A stretch of DNA of 64,000 nt from Psychrobacter sp. 28M-43 (GTDB lineage Bacteria > Pseudomonadota > Gammaproteobacteria > Pseudomonadales > Moraxellaceae): assembly GCF_014770435.1 (NCBI RefSeq), contig NZ_CP061739.1, positions 2,294,001 through 2,358,000 of the forward strand, given 5' to 3'. The notes under the pieces are model-generated. The model did no database searches and had not been told where the DNA came from. It was given only the letters and a program-made list of their open reading frames with translations. The position numbers and the translations under genes are program-made. Positions 34,846 to 43,998 of this stretch are shown piece after piece; the first letter of the stretch is position 1; each line of letters starts with the position of its first letter.

Positions 34846-36891
34846 TTAACGCTCTAAATGCAGATACTGCAAATGACGCTCGTACTGATTTAAGATATCA
34901 ACCAATACCTGCTCTTTTGAGTAGCCAACCAAGTCATACTCTTGCGAGCCTTCGCTTAAGAACACTTCCGCACGGTAGTAGTACTCTGCGTGCTTGGTAG
35001 ATGTGCTCAATGTAAAGTTAGGACGATGAGCTTTAATCAGATTGACTTCATAAATAAAGTCATCTTCATCGCCATGACCGACACGCAGTTTTAGACCATC
35101 TACCTGACCACTGTCTTGATCCATGCCTGCATCGATACCTTCACCGATACTAGCAAGGTTTTTGGTATCTAACGAGGTTTTGAGACCACCTGCTTTAAAC
35201 TCTTTTTCGACCTCAGACATCGCTGGCATCACGACAGTATGCAGGAATTTCTCAACCTGTGCATGTCCTGGGAAGCTCACAATACGTTGCAAGCGCGCTT
35301 TCCAGCTCTTCCCGCTGTCCAATACATTTGCTGTGCCGATTGTACTGGCTTTACGCTTGTTGCCTTCTTCTTTTAGCGACTTCCACATAGACATCATGTA
35401 AAGCACAAGAATGATAGAGAATGGCAAGCCTGCAATGACAGAGACAGATTGCAATGAGGCAAAACCACCTGCAAATAGCAGTCCTAACGTAATAAGACCA
35501 GTGGCTGCTGCCCAAAACAGACGTAACCAAACCGGAGCATCGGTATCATTGGTCATACCTCTTGAACTCAAGTTCGCTAATACTAACGCGCCTGAGTCAG
35601 CAGAAGTCACAAAGAAAATAAGACCAATAACCACACCAGCAAATGACAATACTTCACTGTAAGGGAAGTACTCAAACAGCGCAAACATACCCATTGCCGC
35701 ATCATTGACCGCGATTTCGCCCAGCTCTGTTGCGCCATTGGCAACCAAGTCTATCGCTGAATTACCAAAGATAGAGAACCATGCAAAAATAAACCCAAGC
35801 GGAATAAACATCACGCCAAATACAAACTCGCGCAACGTACGGCCACGGCTAATACGTGCAATAAATAGACCTACAAATGGTGCCCAAGCAACCCACCATG
35901 CCCAGAAAAATATCGTCCACCAAGATTTCCACTCGGCACCAGCAGCACCGTCATAAGCATAAACGTCAAAGGTTTTATAAATGATGGTTTGGAAATATTG
36001 ACCGATATTTTGAGTAAAGGTATTTAATAGATACACCGTATTGCCCATTACCAATATGGCAAGCAACAACAGTATTGAAGACAACATGTTGAATTCAGAT
36101 AGACGACGAACGCCTTTTTCGACACCTGTCATCGCAGAGATAGCAGCAGCCGCGACAACGCCGACGATGATGAGCGCCTGAACCGTTTTGCTAGATTCAA
36201 TACCGAACACATGGGTCAAGCCAGCATTGGCCTGCAATACCCCAATACCCAAACTGGTCGCAATACCCATCAACGTACAGACGACACCAAAGGTATCAAT
36301 ACCATCGCCTAGCCAGCCCTTGATTAAACGTTCACCAAATATCGGTGTCAGCGGCGAGCGTAGCGCGAGTGGCATGTTTTTGCGATAAGCAAAGTAAGCC
36401 AGCGCCATACCGATCAGCGCATAAATACCCCAACCATGTAGACCCCAATGCAAAAAGGTTTGCGCAAGTGCTTCGCGCATGGCCTCAGCACTCGCAGGCT
36501 CTAGGCCTGTATGCGGGGTCAAATAATGCATCAAAGGCTCAGAGGCACCAAAGAACAACAGGTCAATACCGATACCCGCTGAGAACAGCATAGCCGCCCA
36601 CGCTAAAAACGGGAATTGCGCTTTTTCGTGATCTTGACCAAGCTTTATATCGCCATACTTAGAAAAACCAACAAACAACGCAAAGATACTATAAGCGGCA
36701 ACCACCAACATATAATACCAGCCAAACTTGTCTGATACCCAAGTCATGCTCGCGCTCAACAAGGCCTCACTATAATCTGGAAAAGCGATGGTCCAGATTA
36801 TCAATAAAATAGAAATAATAGCTGAGCCCATAAACACGGTTTTGTTTAGGGTCAGAGGTTTCGTCACATCTTGTGATGGCGAACTGTACAT
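34846..36891 (-). CDS. betT: BetT-type choline/betaine BCCT transporter
   Basis: Inner-membrane BCCT carrier of 681 residues, with twelve helices and a long C-terminal cytoplasmic domain of about 160 residues, the form that senses osmolarity in BetT. The BCCT signature is WTIFFWAWWVAWAPFVGLFI followed by ARISRGRTLREF. The glycine-rich helix MGIATSLGIGVLQANAGLTH is in place. Start ATG 36891 has GAGG upstream; the TTG at 36903 is not needed. It is the last gene of the choline locus and is preceded by a hairpin at 37095. Confidence 0.92.
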   Translation of the reverse strand: MYSSPSQDVTKPLTLNKTVFMGSAIISILLIIWTIAFPDYSEALLSASMTWVSDKFGWYYMLVVAAYSIFALFVGFSKYGDIKLGQDHEKAQFPFLAWAAMLFSAGIGIDLLFFGASEPLMHYLTPHTGLEPASAEAMREALAQTFLHWGLHGWGIYALIGMALAYFAYRKNMPLALRSPLTPIFGERLIKGWLGDGIDTFGVVCTLMGIATSLGIGVLQANAGLTHVFGIESSKTVQALIIVGVVAAAAISAMTGVEKGVRRLSEFNMLSSILLLLAILVMGNTVYLLNTFTQNIGQYFQTIIYKTFDVYAYDGAAGAEWKSWWTIFFWAWWVAWAPFVGLFIARISRGRTLREFVFGVMFIPLGFIFAWFSIFGNSAIDLVANGATELGEIAVNDAAMGMFALFEYFPYSEVLSFAGVVIGLIFFVTSADSGALVLANLSSRGMTNDTDAPVWLRLFWAAATGLITLGLLFAGGFASLQSVSVIAGLPFSIILVLYMMSMWKSLKEEGNKRKASTIGTANVLDSGKSWKARLQRIVSFPGHAQVEKFLHTVVMPAMSEVEKEFKAGGLKTSLDTKNLASIGEGIDAGMDQDSGQVDGLKLRVGHGDEDDFIYEVNLIKAHRPNFTLSTSTKHAEYYYRAEVFLSEGSQEYDLVGYSKEQVLVDILNQYERHLQYLHLER

Positions 36892-37094
36892 AAAAGACCT
36901 CAATAAGTAAATTAAACAGGGTCCGATATTGCTTTGTCCGGCATCGTCTAATAGTAGACTGATGATCTATAACCGTATAACGTGGAACCAACCGCATGAC
37001 GGACAAAGCAGTACCAATAAATAAAAAGCTAATAAAATTATAAACAAATTCAACCTGAACGGTATTCATTATTCTAATACGTTAGCGCTGATAG

Positions 37095-37122
37095 AAAAGG
37101 CCTCTACTTGGAAAGGCCTTTT
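37095..37122 (-). terminator. Hairpin between betA and betT
   Basis: AAAAGGCCT (37095-37103) and AGGCCTTTT (37114-37122) pair exactly around a ten-base loop, ending in TTTT on the transcribed strand. It probably attenuates betBA transcription before betT, which may have its own promoter in 36892-37094. Confidence 0.7.
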
Positions 37123-37183
37123 GGTTAAAATTTTCTCATATCGTTATTTATTCAGTATCCTGTATGCAGGCTTATATCGCAGC

Positions 37184-38884
37184 CTACACCGTCGAGAGAT
37201 AATCGCGCATTGGCTCTGAGCGCAGCGGTGCACCATTAGCCACGTAATAATCTGCCGTTGAACGTGGCAACTGTACGCCTCTCATCTTGTCGACGATTTT
37301 TTCTGCTAACATAATAGTCGTAGCATTGAGATTACCACTAATAATGTTTGGCATGATAGACGCATCGACGACTCGCAAGCCATCAATACCATGTACCAGA
37401 CCTTCGCCGTTTACTACCGAATCGTTATCTTCACCCATCGCACAGGTACAAGATGGATGATAAGCCGTCTCACTATGATTACGTACGTATTCATCTAGCT
37501 GGGCGTCGGTGACCAAATCATCGGTCGGTGCAATCGCGCGACCACGATAAGGATCAAGCGCTGGCTGATGCATGATCTCACGCGTGATACGCATTGCAGC
37601 ACGGAACTCTTGCCAGTCTTGATCATGCGACATGTAGTTAAACAAGATACTTGGATGCGCTTTCGGGTCACGTGATTTTAGTTTGACGCGGCCACGGCTT
37701 GGTGAGCGTAATGAACCAACGTGTGCTTGGAAGCTATGCGATTTCACAGCACTGCGGCCATCGTAGCGTACAGCTAGTGGCAAGAAATGATACTGAATAT
37801 TTGGATGGGTGAACTTCTCATCGGTACGGATGAAACCGCCACCTTCGAATTGATTCGACGCACCAAGACCTGTGCCATTGAATAACCATTCCGCACCAAT
37901 CGCAGGCTTATTCCACCATTTGTTGGCAGGCGCGATTGACACTGGCAGTTTACATTCATACTGCATATATAGCTCTAAATGGTCTTGTAAATTATTACCG
38001 ACACCTGGCAGATCCAATATTTCAGTCACACCAGCTTCTTTTAACCACTGACCAGGACCGATACCTGAACGCTGCAGCAGTTGCGGTGAGGCAATCGCAC
38101 CAGATGAGACAATCACTTCACGAGCGGCATGGAAGTTTTTGGTCTGGCCTTCGTGTTCGACTTTGACACCGACAGCGCGCTTGCCGTCAAATAAAATTAC
38201 GTCAGTCAATGCACCTGTCAAAATCGTAATATTGCTACGCGGTTTGGCACGGTCAAGATAGCCGCGAGCCGTCGACGCACGGCGACCGTTAGGCGTCACA
38301 AAGCGATCCATCGGACCAAAACCTTCTTGCTGATAACCGTTTAGATCTTCGGTACGTGGATAACCCGCTTGTACGCCCGCTTCAATCATAGCTTGGAACA
38401 GTGGATTGACTCCTGGCTTTGAGGTAGTCATTTCAACAGGACCGCCCACGCCATGATAGTCGTTCTCGCCAGCGTCACAGTTTTCTAGCTTTTTAAAGTA
38501 CGGCAAGCAATCCGAATACGTCCAGTCTGATAGGCCTTTTATCTTAGACCAGTCATCAAAATCTAGCGCATTACCACGGATGTAGCACATACCGTTAATC
38601 AGTGATGAGCCACCTAAGCCTTTACCGCGGCCACAGTCCATGACACGGTTATTCATATATGGCTCAGGATCTGTCTTATAACCCCAATTATAAGTCGTCC
38701 CTTGTAATGGCATGGCAAGTGCAGCTGGCATTTGGGTACGGAAGTCAAAACGATAGTCTGGACGACCTGCTTCTAATAGCAGTACCTTAATATTGGCGTC
38801 TTCGGTCAGACGCGTTGCCAGCACATTTCCTGCTGAGCCTGCCCCGACAATAATATAGTCATACTCAGGTGTGGTTGATGTCAT
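37184..38884 (-). CDS. betA: Choline dehydrogenase BetA
   Basis: GMC oxidoreductase of 566 residues that oxidises choline to betaine aldehyde. The FAD site is [40 protein letters not shown] is GMC signature 1 and [19 protein letters not shown] signature 2. The catalytic histidine lies in [13 protein letters not shown]. The C-terminus [19 protein letters not shown] closes the FAD domain. The start at 38884 has GGAG six bases upstream. It lies 118 bases after betB, the usual betIBA layout. Confidence 0.95.
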   Translation of the reverse strand: MTSTTPEYDYIIVGAGSAGNVLATRLTEDANIKVLLLEAGRPDYRFDFRTQMPAALAMPLQGTTYNWGYKTDPEPYMNNRVMDCGRGKGLGGSSLINGMCYIRGNALDFDDWSKIKGLSDWTYSDCLPYFKKLENCDAGENDYHGVGGPVEMTTSKPGVNPLFQAMIEAGVQAGYPRTEDLNGYQQEGFGPMDRFVTPNGRRASTARGYLDRAKPRSNITILTGALTDVILFDGKRAVGVKVEHEGQTKNFHAAREVIVSSGAIASPQLLQRSGIGPGQWLKEAGVTEILDLPGVGNNLQDHLELYMQYECKLPVSIAPANKWWNKPAIGAEWLFNGTGLGASNQFEGGGFIRTDEKFTHPNIQYHFLPLAVRYDGRSAVKSHSFQAHVGSLRSPSRGRVKLKSRDPKAHPSILFNYMSHDQDWQEFRAAMRITREIMHQPALDPYRGRAIAPTDDLVTDAQLDEYVRNHSETAYHPSCTCAMGEDNDSVVNGEGLVHGIDGLRVVDASIMPNIISGNLNATTIMLAEKIVDKMRGVQLPRSTADYYVANGAPLRSEPMRDYLSTV

Positions 38885-39002
38885 AACATACTCCATAATA
38901 TTGAAAAAACATAAATCGTTTAGGGTCAGTAAGGTGTCATAAAAAAGCTAAATAAAAGCTGATAAGAAACCTTACTGGCTTCGTTTTTCTCAATAAGATT
39001 GA

Positions 39003-40505
39003 TTAAAATACAGATTCAAACGCACCCAACTCTACTTGGATAGATTTGGTCTGAGTATAGTGTTCGAGCGCTTCGATACCGTTTTCGCGGCCGACACCAG
39101 AATGCTTATAGCCGCCTACTGGCATTTGTGCTGCTGACTCGCCCCATGTATTCAACCAGCAGATGCCAGCTTCGATCTGAGCGATGACTCGATGCGCGCG
39201 TTTTAGATCTGCAGTCACAACCCCAGCTGCCAAACCGTAATCAGTATCATTGGCACGACGAATGACCTCTTCTTCGGTCTCATAGGTCAATATCGACATC
39301 ACTGGGCCAAAGATTTCTTCGCGTACGATAGTCATATCATCCGTGCAATCAGTGAATACTGTCGGTGCGACAAATGCGCCGTTTGCAAGCTCGTTCGTTG
39401 TAACACGCTCGCCACCTGTTAGCAGACGTGCACCGCCTTTTTTACCTTGCTCGATATAGCCAAGCACACGCTCCATATGCGGGAAGCTAACCAGTGGACC
39501 CATATTGATGTTCTCATCCATAGGATCGCCCAGTCTGATACGCTCAACACGGGTTAAGATGGCTTGCTCAAACTTAGCTTGTAGCGCTTTAGGAACAAAT
39601 ACGCGCGTACCATTGGTACATACCTGACCAGTACTATAGAAGTTGGCCATCATAGCGATGTCAGCAGCAGTATCGATATCTGCGTCATCAAATATGATCA
39701 AAGGTGATTTGCCGCCAAGCTCTAAAGTTACGTCTTTTAGAGATGAGCTTGCTGCGCTCGACATGACTTTTTTACCAGTCGGTACGCCACCTGTGAACGA
39801 TACTTTTGCGATATCTGGGTGTTCAGTTAGCGCTTGACCTACTTCGTAGTTGCCTTGTACCACGTTAAACACACCATCTGGCAATCCAGCTTCGGTCAAT
39901 ATTTCTGCCAGCTTTAGTGCCGTCAACGGTGTCACTTCTGATGGTTTAAAAATCATCGCATTACCAGCAGCCAATGCTGGTGCTGCTTTCCACATCGCGA
40001 TTTGAATCGGATAGTTCCATGCGCCAATACCTGCGACCACGCCAAGTGGCTCGCGGCGAGTGTATACAAAACTAGTATCGCGTAATGGAATCTGACGACC
40101 CTCAATCATCGGTGCCAGCCCTGCATAGTATTCAACGACATCAGCACCAGTGACGATATCGACGTACTTCGTTTCAGAATAGGCTTTACCTGTGTCTTTG
40201 GTCTCAAGTAGTGCCAACACATCATTGCGATCGCGCAATATCTCAACAGCCTTTGATAAGATGCGACCACGCTCGACTGCTGTCATCGCCGCCCAAATTT
40301 TTTGACCTTTATGTGCAGCTTTTACCGCCTCGTCAATCTGCTCATTGCTCGTTTGCTGAATCGTTGCCACTACTTCACCAGTGGCTGGATTGATATCTTC
40401 AAAAGTCGTCAGCGATTCATCAACCGCTAAATAGCGACCATTGATATAGGCTGTTTGTACTTGGTCTAAATCGATAATATCTGTCAAATTATTAAAATCA
40501 GTCAT
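39003..40505 (-). CDS. betB: Betaine aldehyde dehydrogenase BetB
   Basis: NAD-dependent dehydrogenase of 500 residues that forms glycine betaine. The ALDH motifs are [32 protein letters not shown], the glutamate in [14 protein letters not shown] and the nucleophile cysteine in [21 protein letters not shown] lies six bases before the ATG. It follows betI with a 133-base gap that may contain a separate promoter. Confidence 0.95.
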   Translation of the reverse strand: MTDFNNLTDIIDLDQVQTAYINGRYLAVDESLTTFEDINPATGEVVATIQQTSNEQIDEAVKAAHKGQKIWAAMTAVERGRILSKAVEILRDRNDVLALLETKDTGKAYSETKYVDIVTGADVVEYYAGLAPMIEGRQIPLRDTSFVYTRREPLGVVAGIGAWNYPIQIAMWKAAPALAAGNAMIFKPSEVTPLTALKLAEILTEAGLPDGVFNVVQGNYEVGQALTEHPDIAKVSFTGGVPTGKKVMSSAASSSLKDVTLELGGKSPLIIFDDADIDTAADIAMMANFYSTGQVCTNGTRVFVPKALQAKFEQAILTRVERIRLGDPMDENINMGPLVSFPHMERVLGYIEQGKKGGARLLTGGERVTTNELANGAFVAPTVFTDCTDDMTIVREEIFGPVMSILTYETEEEVIRRANDTDYGLAAGVVTADLKRAHRVIAQIEAGICWLNTWGESAAQMPVGGYKHSGVGRENGIEALEHYTQTKSIQVELGAFESVF

Positions 40506-40638
40506 AAATTCTCCTTAGGACGATTGGCAAAAGTAGCTATATAAAAGTACTCAGGCCGAATAATGTCGTCGTTAGTTAAGTTTCGAAATTTAGTCTTTAA
40601 ATAGTGAAATAAAAGTTATTTTATAAATCAGCATCGTT

Positions 40639-41208
40639 TTATGAGTCAAAGTCTCGTTGTGTCATTTTTATCAAGCGATCACGTAATGATTGTTTGTCTG
40701 CGATATCGATACCTGAAAAGTCTGAGAGCCAAATGCCGTCAGCGACAAGGCGAACCATACATAATGTCTCGGTATTATCCGTTGCTGCATGTTTTTTGAG
40801 TTGCTCATTCGCCCACTTAGCCCACAATTCACGCAGCTCACTATCGCCTAGCATCAGCACATATAGGGTCGCTTGATTGTCATACTCTTCCTGACCTTGC
40901 TCGCCAAGGCTGATAGTGGCGTCTATATAAGCGCGGGTAAATGAACCGTACTTAACAGGATCGTCAGCCATTGCTGCGTTTACTTCTGCTTCAAACTTAG
41001 CCATTGCATCATTGAAGACTTCTAGCACGAGTGCGTTTTTGGTAGAAAAATGATGCATCACGCCACCTTTTGTCACCCCAACCGCATCAGCGACTGCCTG
41101 AAACGTCACTTTAGATAAGCCTTGCTCCAATGTGATACGTGCTGCCTGATCTAACAACGCACGACGAATGACTTCTGGCTGTTTTTTACGCTTATAAGCA
41201 TTTTCCAT
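40639..41208 (-). CDS. betI: BetI, TetR-family choline-responsive repressor
   Basis: 189-residue TetR regulator. The HTH region runs from about residue 12 to 58 (RRALLDQAARITLEQGLSKV, FQAVADAVGVTKGGVMHHFS). In E. coli BetI represses the bet genes until choline is present. The ATG lies one base after the SMR stop, so the two genes share a transcript. Identity as BetI rests on position next to betBA and on BetI-like length. Confidence 0.88.
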   Translation of the reverse strand: MENAYKRKKQPEVIRRALLDQAARITLEQGLSKVTFQAVADAVGVTKGGVMHHFSTKNALVLEVFNDAMAKFEAEVNAAMADDPVKYGSFTRAYIDATISLGEQGQEEYDNQATLYVLMLGDSELRELWAKWANEQLKKHAATDNTETLCMVRLVADGIWLSDFSGIDIADKQSLRDRLIKMTQRDFDS

Positions 41209-41209
41209 A

Positions 41210-41554
41210 TCAATGCACCACAGAATTAGACAATAAGTTCATCACAACAACACCGCCGACGATCATCGCGATACCGACCACTGCTGCTGTATCAAGATTT
41301 TGCTTGAATAGCACCACACCAACGAGTGATGTCAGCACAATTCCAAGCCCGCCCCACAGTGCGTACGCAATGCCTAGCGGTATGGTTTTGAGCGTCTGAG
41401 CCAGTAGATAAAATGAAACCGCATAGAGCGCGCCCATCATCAAAGTTGGCACCAAACGGGTGAACTGTTCTGACTTTACCAAAAAAGTCGTACCCACCAC
41501 TTCGCATATAATGGCAATAGTCAGATAACCGTAAGCAATCGTAGTAGGACTCAT
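41210..41554 (-). CDS. SMR-family small multidrug transporter (EmrE/QacE-like)
   Basis: 114 residues with four membrane helices, the whole SMR fold. The essential glutamate lies in helix 1 (IAIICEVVGTTFLVKS), and helix 3 has AYALWGGLGIVLTSLVGVVL. EmrE-type proteins export quaternary ammonium compounds; E. coli EmrE has been reported to export choline and betaine. It is the first gene of the betI transcript, one base before betI. A choline/betaine overflow role is inferred. Confidence 0.9.
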   Translation of the reverse strand: MSPTTIAYGYLTIAIICEVVGTTFLVKSEQFTRLVPTLMMGALYAVSFYLLAQTLKTIPLGIAYALWGGLGIVLTSLVGVVLFKQNLDTAAVVGIAMIVGGVVVMNLLSNSVVH

Positions 41555-41622
41555 CTTTAGAACACCCGCTTTTGTTCAACGCATGCTATGAAAAAACATA
41601 GCAAAGAAACCACATGGTCGGT

Positions 41623-41651
41623 ATTTTATAGAACTCTATTGCTAATGTGAA
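41623..41651 (-). promoter_or_regulatory. Sigma-70 promoter of the SMR-betI transcript
   Basis: On the minus strand TTCACA (41646-41651) and TAAAAT (41623-41628) are 17 bases apart, five of six matches in each box, about 70 bases upstream of the SMR start. Confidence 0.65.
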
Positions 41652-41952
41652 GGGTTGTCTTGCAACTTTATTGTGTCAAACGGTGTCGCATCACTTTCAT
41701 ATTCAAATATATAGAGCATTAGATCCAGTTTTACTTTGCCGAATTGACGTCTAGTTCCATATTCTTATCGTTTGTCCATGTGCCATATAAAATTCACTGA
41801 AAATAATTTTTATTTCTAAAGCACATTTTATTTTTAAAACACATTTGTCGTCATTTTCTACTAAGTTCTGCCTTGAAATAGCCTATCTGATAAGGGATTG
41901 GCGTTAATTTTCAATAATTGCGATAATATTTATAATTAAACGCATAATAAGG

Positions 41953-41981
41953 TTGACAGCCTGTAGTGACTTGGCTAAAAT
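41953..41981 (+). promoter_or_regulatory. Promoter of tRNA-Asn
   Basis: TTGACA (41953-41958) and TAAAAT (41976-41981) with a 17-base spacer, followed by a GC-rich discriminator (GTGCCCC), as usual for stringently controlled stable RNA. Confidence 0.8.
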
Positions 41982-42058
41982 GTGCCCCACATAACGCAAA
42001 CAAGCTAATTAACTGCTTTAATATAAAGCGTCAATAACTTGCTGTTATGACCAACTAT

Positions 42059-42134
42059 TCTCCAATAGCTCAGTTGGTAGAGCAACGGACTGTTAATCCG
42101 TGTGTCCCTGGTTCGAGCCCAGGTTGGAGAGCCA
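42059..42134 (+). tRNA. tRNA-Asn (GTT)
   Basis: 76 bases including an encoded CCA. The acceptor arms TCTCCAA and TTGGAGA pair fully. The anticodon loop CTGTTAAT gives GTT, and the T-loop is GGTTCGAGCC. A terminator follows at once. Confidence 0.97.
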
Positions 42135-42140
42135 TATACT

Positions 42141-42176
42141 AAAAACCTTCATCATAATTTGATGGAGGTTTTTTTA
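42141..42176 (+). terminator. Terminator of tRNA-Asn
   Basis: AAAACCTTCATCA and TGATGGAGGTTTT pair with one G-T, then a T-run. It begins a few bases after the CCA. Confidence 0.85.
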
Positions 42177-42324
42177 TTGTTGCGTCTTTTATATTTACTT
42201 CTAATAATATTAGCACGGCTGTGGTGTTCTTTTAGACATTTTTGTTGTATGGTAAGATTAGTTTTGATTGGGTTCGTTTTTGTTTGAGTGCTTCGCTCTT
42301 ACTCACTAAAAGTAATGGTTTATT

Positions 42325-42654
42325 ATGATACCTGTACGTATAAAAAATAAGTTTTCTGATCATCCGCAAAAGATCATGCGCCCGATTAGTATTCGTTTGT
42401 CTGAAGAAATGATTGGCCTATTAGAAACGACGTCATCAGACTTGGGCTTTAAGCGCATTCAAGGGCTTATTCGTCTTTATATTCGTCAGGGCTTGGATCG
42501 TGACCATCAGGATTATACGCTTGCCCATGATGAGGTATTCATCGAAACGCTACGTAAGCGCGGCGTTAGCCAGCATATTATTGATGAAGCGATTGTAGTA
42601 ACGCATAATAACAACATCACTCATCCGCTATCTGAGCTGCAAGACAACGATTAA
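42325..42654 (+). CDS. Ribbon-helix-helix-like protein of unknown function
   Basis: 109 residues, basic N-terminus. RPISIRLSEEMIGLLETTSS then DLGFKRIQGLIRLYIRQGLD has the strand-helix-helix pattern of RHH DNA-binding proteins. The C-terminal part is acidic and helical. No toxin gene is next to it, so a solo regulator is more likely than an antitoxin. A terminator lies 56 bases after the stop. Confidence 0.7.
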   Translation: MIPVRIKNKFSDHPQKIMRPISIRLSEEMIGLLETTSSDLGFKRIQGLIRLYIRQGLDRDHQDYTLAHDEVFIETLRKRGVSQHIIDEAIVVTHNNNITHPLSELQDND

Positions 42655-42978
42655 ACAATTAATAGTGTCGTTGCTAATTAATAGTAACGCTGCTAGATAA
42701 TATTAAAATAAAAAAGACCCAGTTTGCTAACGCGAGCTTGGTCTTTTTTTGCGGCTGTTATAAAAGTTAAAGCATTACTGATATTTCTCTAACTCTCCTC
42801 TTGTTACGTCCTGCTTCCATCTAGTTCTCAGTACATATTTTTTTAAATACTCTGCGATATTTGCGGTTTTAGTTAGCCATAACTAAACACAACAGAGGTT
42901 TAAACAAGGTATATTAAGCATATAGTCGCGACTATTTATAAGGTTTTAACATAATAAAGATCTGTAAGGAGGGGTACG
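42655..42978. other. Spacer with a terminator, otherwise empty
   Basis: Apart from the terminator at 42710-42750 and the ribosome site AAGGAGG for the next gene, I see nothing I can support. Confidence 0.6.
42710..42750 (+). terminator. Terminator after the RHH-like gene
   Basis: AAAAAAGACCCAG and CTTGGTCTTTTTTT pair around a 14-base loop, then a T-run. Confidence 0.8.
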
Positions 42979-43710
42979 ATGACGGGCTTACATCAGCGTT
43001 TCAACAAAACTTTGTTTTCAACCATGACGGTAGCAATGCTAGTGATTGCGACTGGCTGCTCATCGCCGCAGACTGATCCAAGTAAAACAACCATACCGAC
43101 AGATTCTGACCAATGGCAAAAAAAGTTAGGGCAAACTTTTGAGCAATTGTCTGAGGCCGATCAACAAGTACTCAGCCGATATATGCTGCGTATGAAATTG
43201 AGCGACGCTTATGAATCAGGAGCCATGCCGCGCACCACTATCAAGCAAGCGCTGATACAACAGCGTGAATATGAACGTCTGCATCCAAACAACCCAACGG
43301 GTAAGAAAAGCCCAATTGTCAAAGGTCAGGCGACTAATGCTACCGCACAGATGTATCCTGTCGCCCTGCTCCCTGTGAAAACCAGTGATAGCGATAGCTT
43401 AAATCAAGTCAAAATGCAGTTTATGCTATCTAATCATGGCAAAGGCGCGATAAAAAGCTTTAAAGGGACGCTAACCATGAAAGATGCCAACCTGACAAAA
43501 GGTAAAAACTTTAATGTGCCTTTGACAACGTTTGACCCACCTATCGCACCAGAACAGTCTGGCAAAATTATTATTGAAAGCAGCATTGAGGATATCAATG
43601 TCATGCGCGCTATCAAAAATGCTAGTGGCATCACTATTGAGATTAATAAAGGCACGCTTACCTTAATAGATGATCAGACAATCGAATTTGAAAACTCACT
43701 GGTGAAGTAG
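42979..43710 (+). CDS. Unknown lipoprotein
   Basis: 243 residues. A lipoprotein signal runs to VIATGC (Cys27). The N-terminal third of the mature part is helical (QKKLGQTFEQLSEADQQVLS, RYMLRMKLSDAYESG) and the rest is beta-rich (QMYPVALLPVKTS, KSFKGTLTMKDANL), like periplasmic proteins that carry an immunoglobulin-like domain. AAGGAGGGG lies upstream. I do not recognise the family. A bidirectional terminator follows. Confidence 0.75.
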   Translation: MTGLHQRFNKTLFSTMTVAMLVIATGCSSPQTDPSKTTIPTDSDQWQKKLGQTFEQLSEADQQVLSRYMLRMKLSDAYESGAMPRTTIKQALIQQREYERLHPNNPTGKKSPIVKGQATNATAQMYPVALLPVKTSDSDSLNQVKMQFMLSNHGKGAIKSFKGTLTMKDANLTKGKNFNVPLTTFDPPIAPEQSGKIIIESSIEDINVMRAIKNASGITIEINKGTLTLIDDQTIEFENSLVK

Positions 43711-43772
43711 CTGTATAACCTACTATTGAGGATCTTATAGAAGGTACTAATTAATACTTTTATCAATACCAT

Positions 43773-43809
43773 AAAAAAAAGCCCCAATCATTGCTGATTA
43801 GGGCTTTTT
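43773..43809. terminator. Bidirectional terminator for the lipoprotein gene and tRNA-Ser
   Basis: A-run, AGCCCCAATCA, TTGC loop, TGATTAGGGCT, T-run. Runs on both sides let it serve the plus-strand lipoprotein gene and the minus-strand tRNA gene. Confidence 0.85.
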
Positions 43810-43815
43810 CGAATT

Positions 43816-43906
43816 TGGCGGAGACGGAGAGATTCGAACTCTCGAAGGGCTATTAACCCTTGTCGGTTTTCAAGACCGGTGCATTCAACCGCTCTGCCAC
43901 GTCTCC
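43816..43906 (-). tRNA. tRNA-Ser (TGA)
   Basis: 91 bases with encoded CCA and a long variable arm, as in class II tRNAs. Acceptor arms GGAGACG and CGTCTCC pair fully, and the anticodon loop CTTGAAA gives TGA. Confidence 0.95.
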
Positions 43907-43917
43907 ATTGGTGCATC

Positions 43918-43945
43918 ATTATATAGATATCATTTTATAATGCAA
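43918..43945 (-). promoter_or_regulatory. Promoter of tRNA-Ser
   Basis: On the minus strand TTGCAT (43940-43945) and TATAAT (43918-43923) are 16 bases apart, ending 11 bases before the tRNA. Confidence 0.7.
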
Positions 43946-43998
43946 GCCCCTAAACTAAAAAAATTCAATTAATTTTCGAATACTTGTAAATTGATGCA

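Larger units (their letters stand above)
41555..42058. other. Non-coding region between the bet locus and tRNA-Asn
   Basis: Holds the minus-strand promoter at 41623-41651, a GCTATG-A6-CATAGC inverted repeat at 41585-41602 in the leader of the SMR/betI transcript (a possible BetI site), and the tRNA promoter at 41953-41981. I see no gene in it. Confidence 0.6.

Noticed and set aside
42325..42654. Antitoxin of a type II toxin-antitoxin pair
   Set aside because: No toxin gene adjoins the RHH-like gene, and it is bounded by terminators on both sides.
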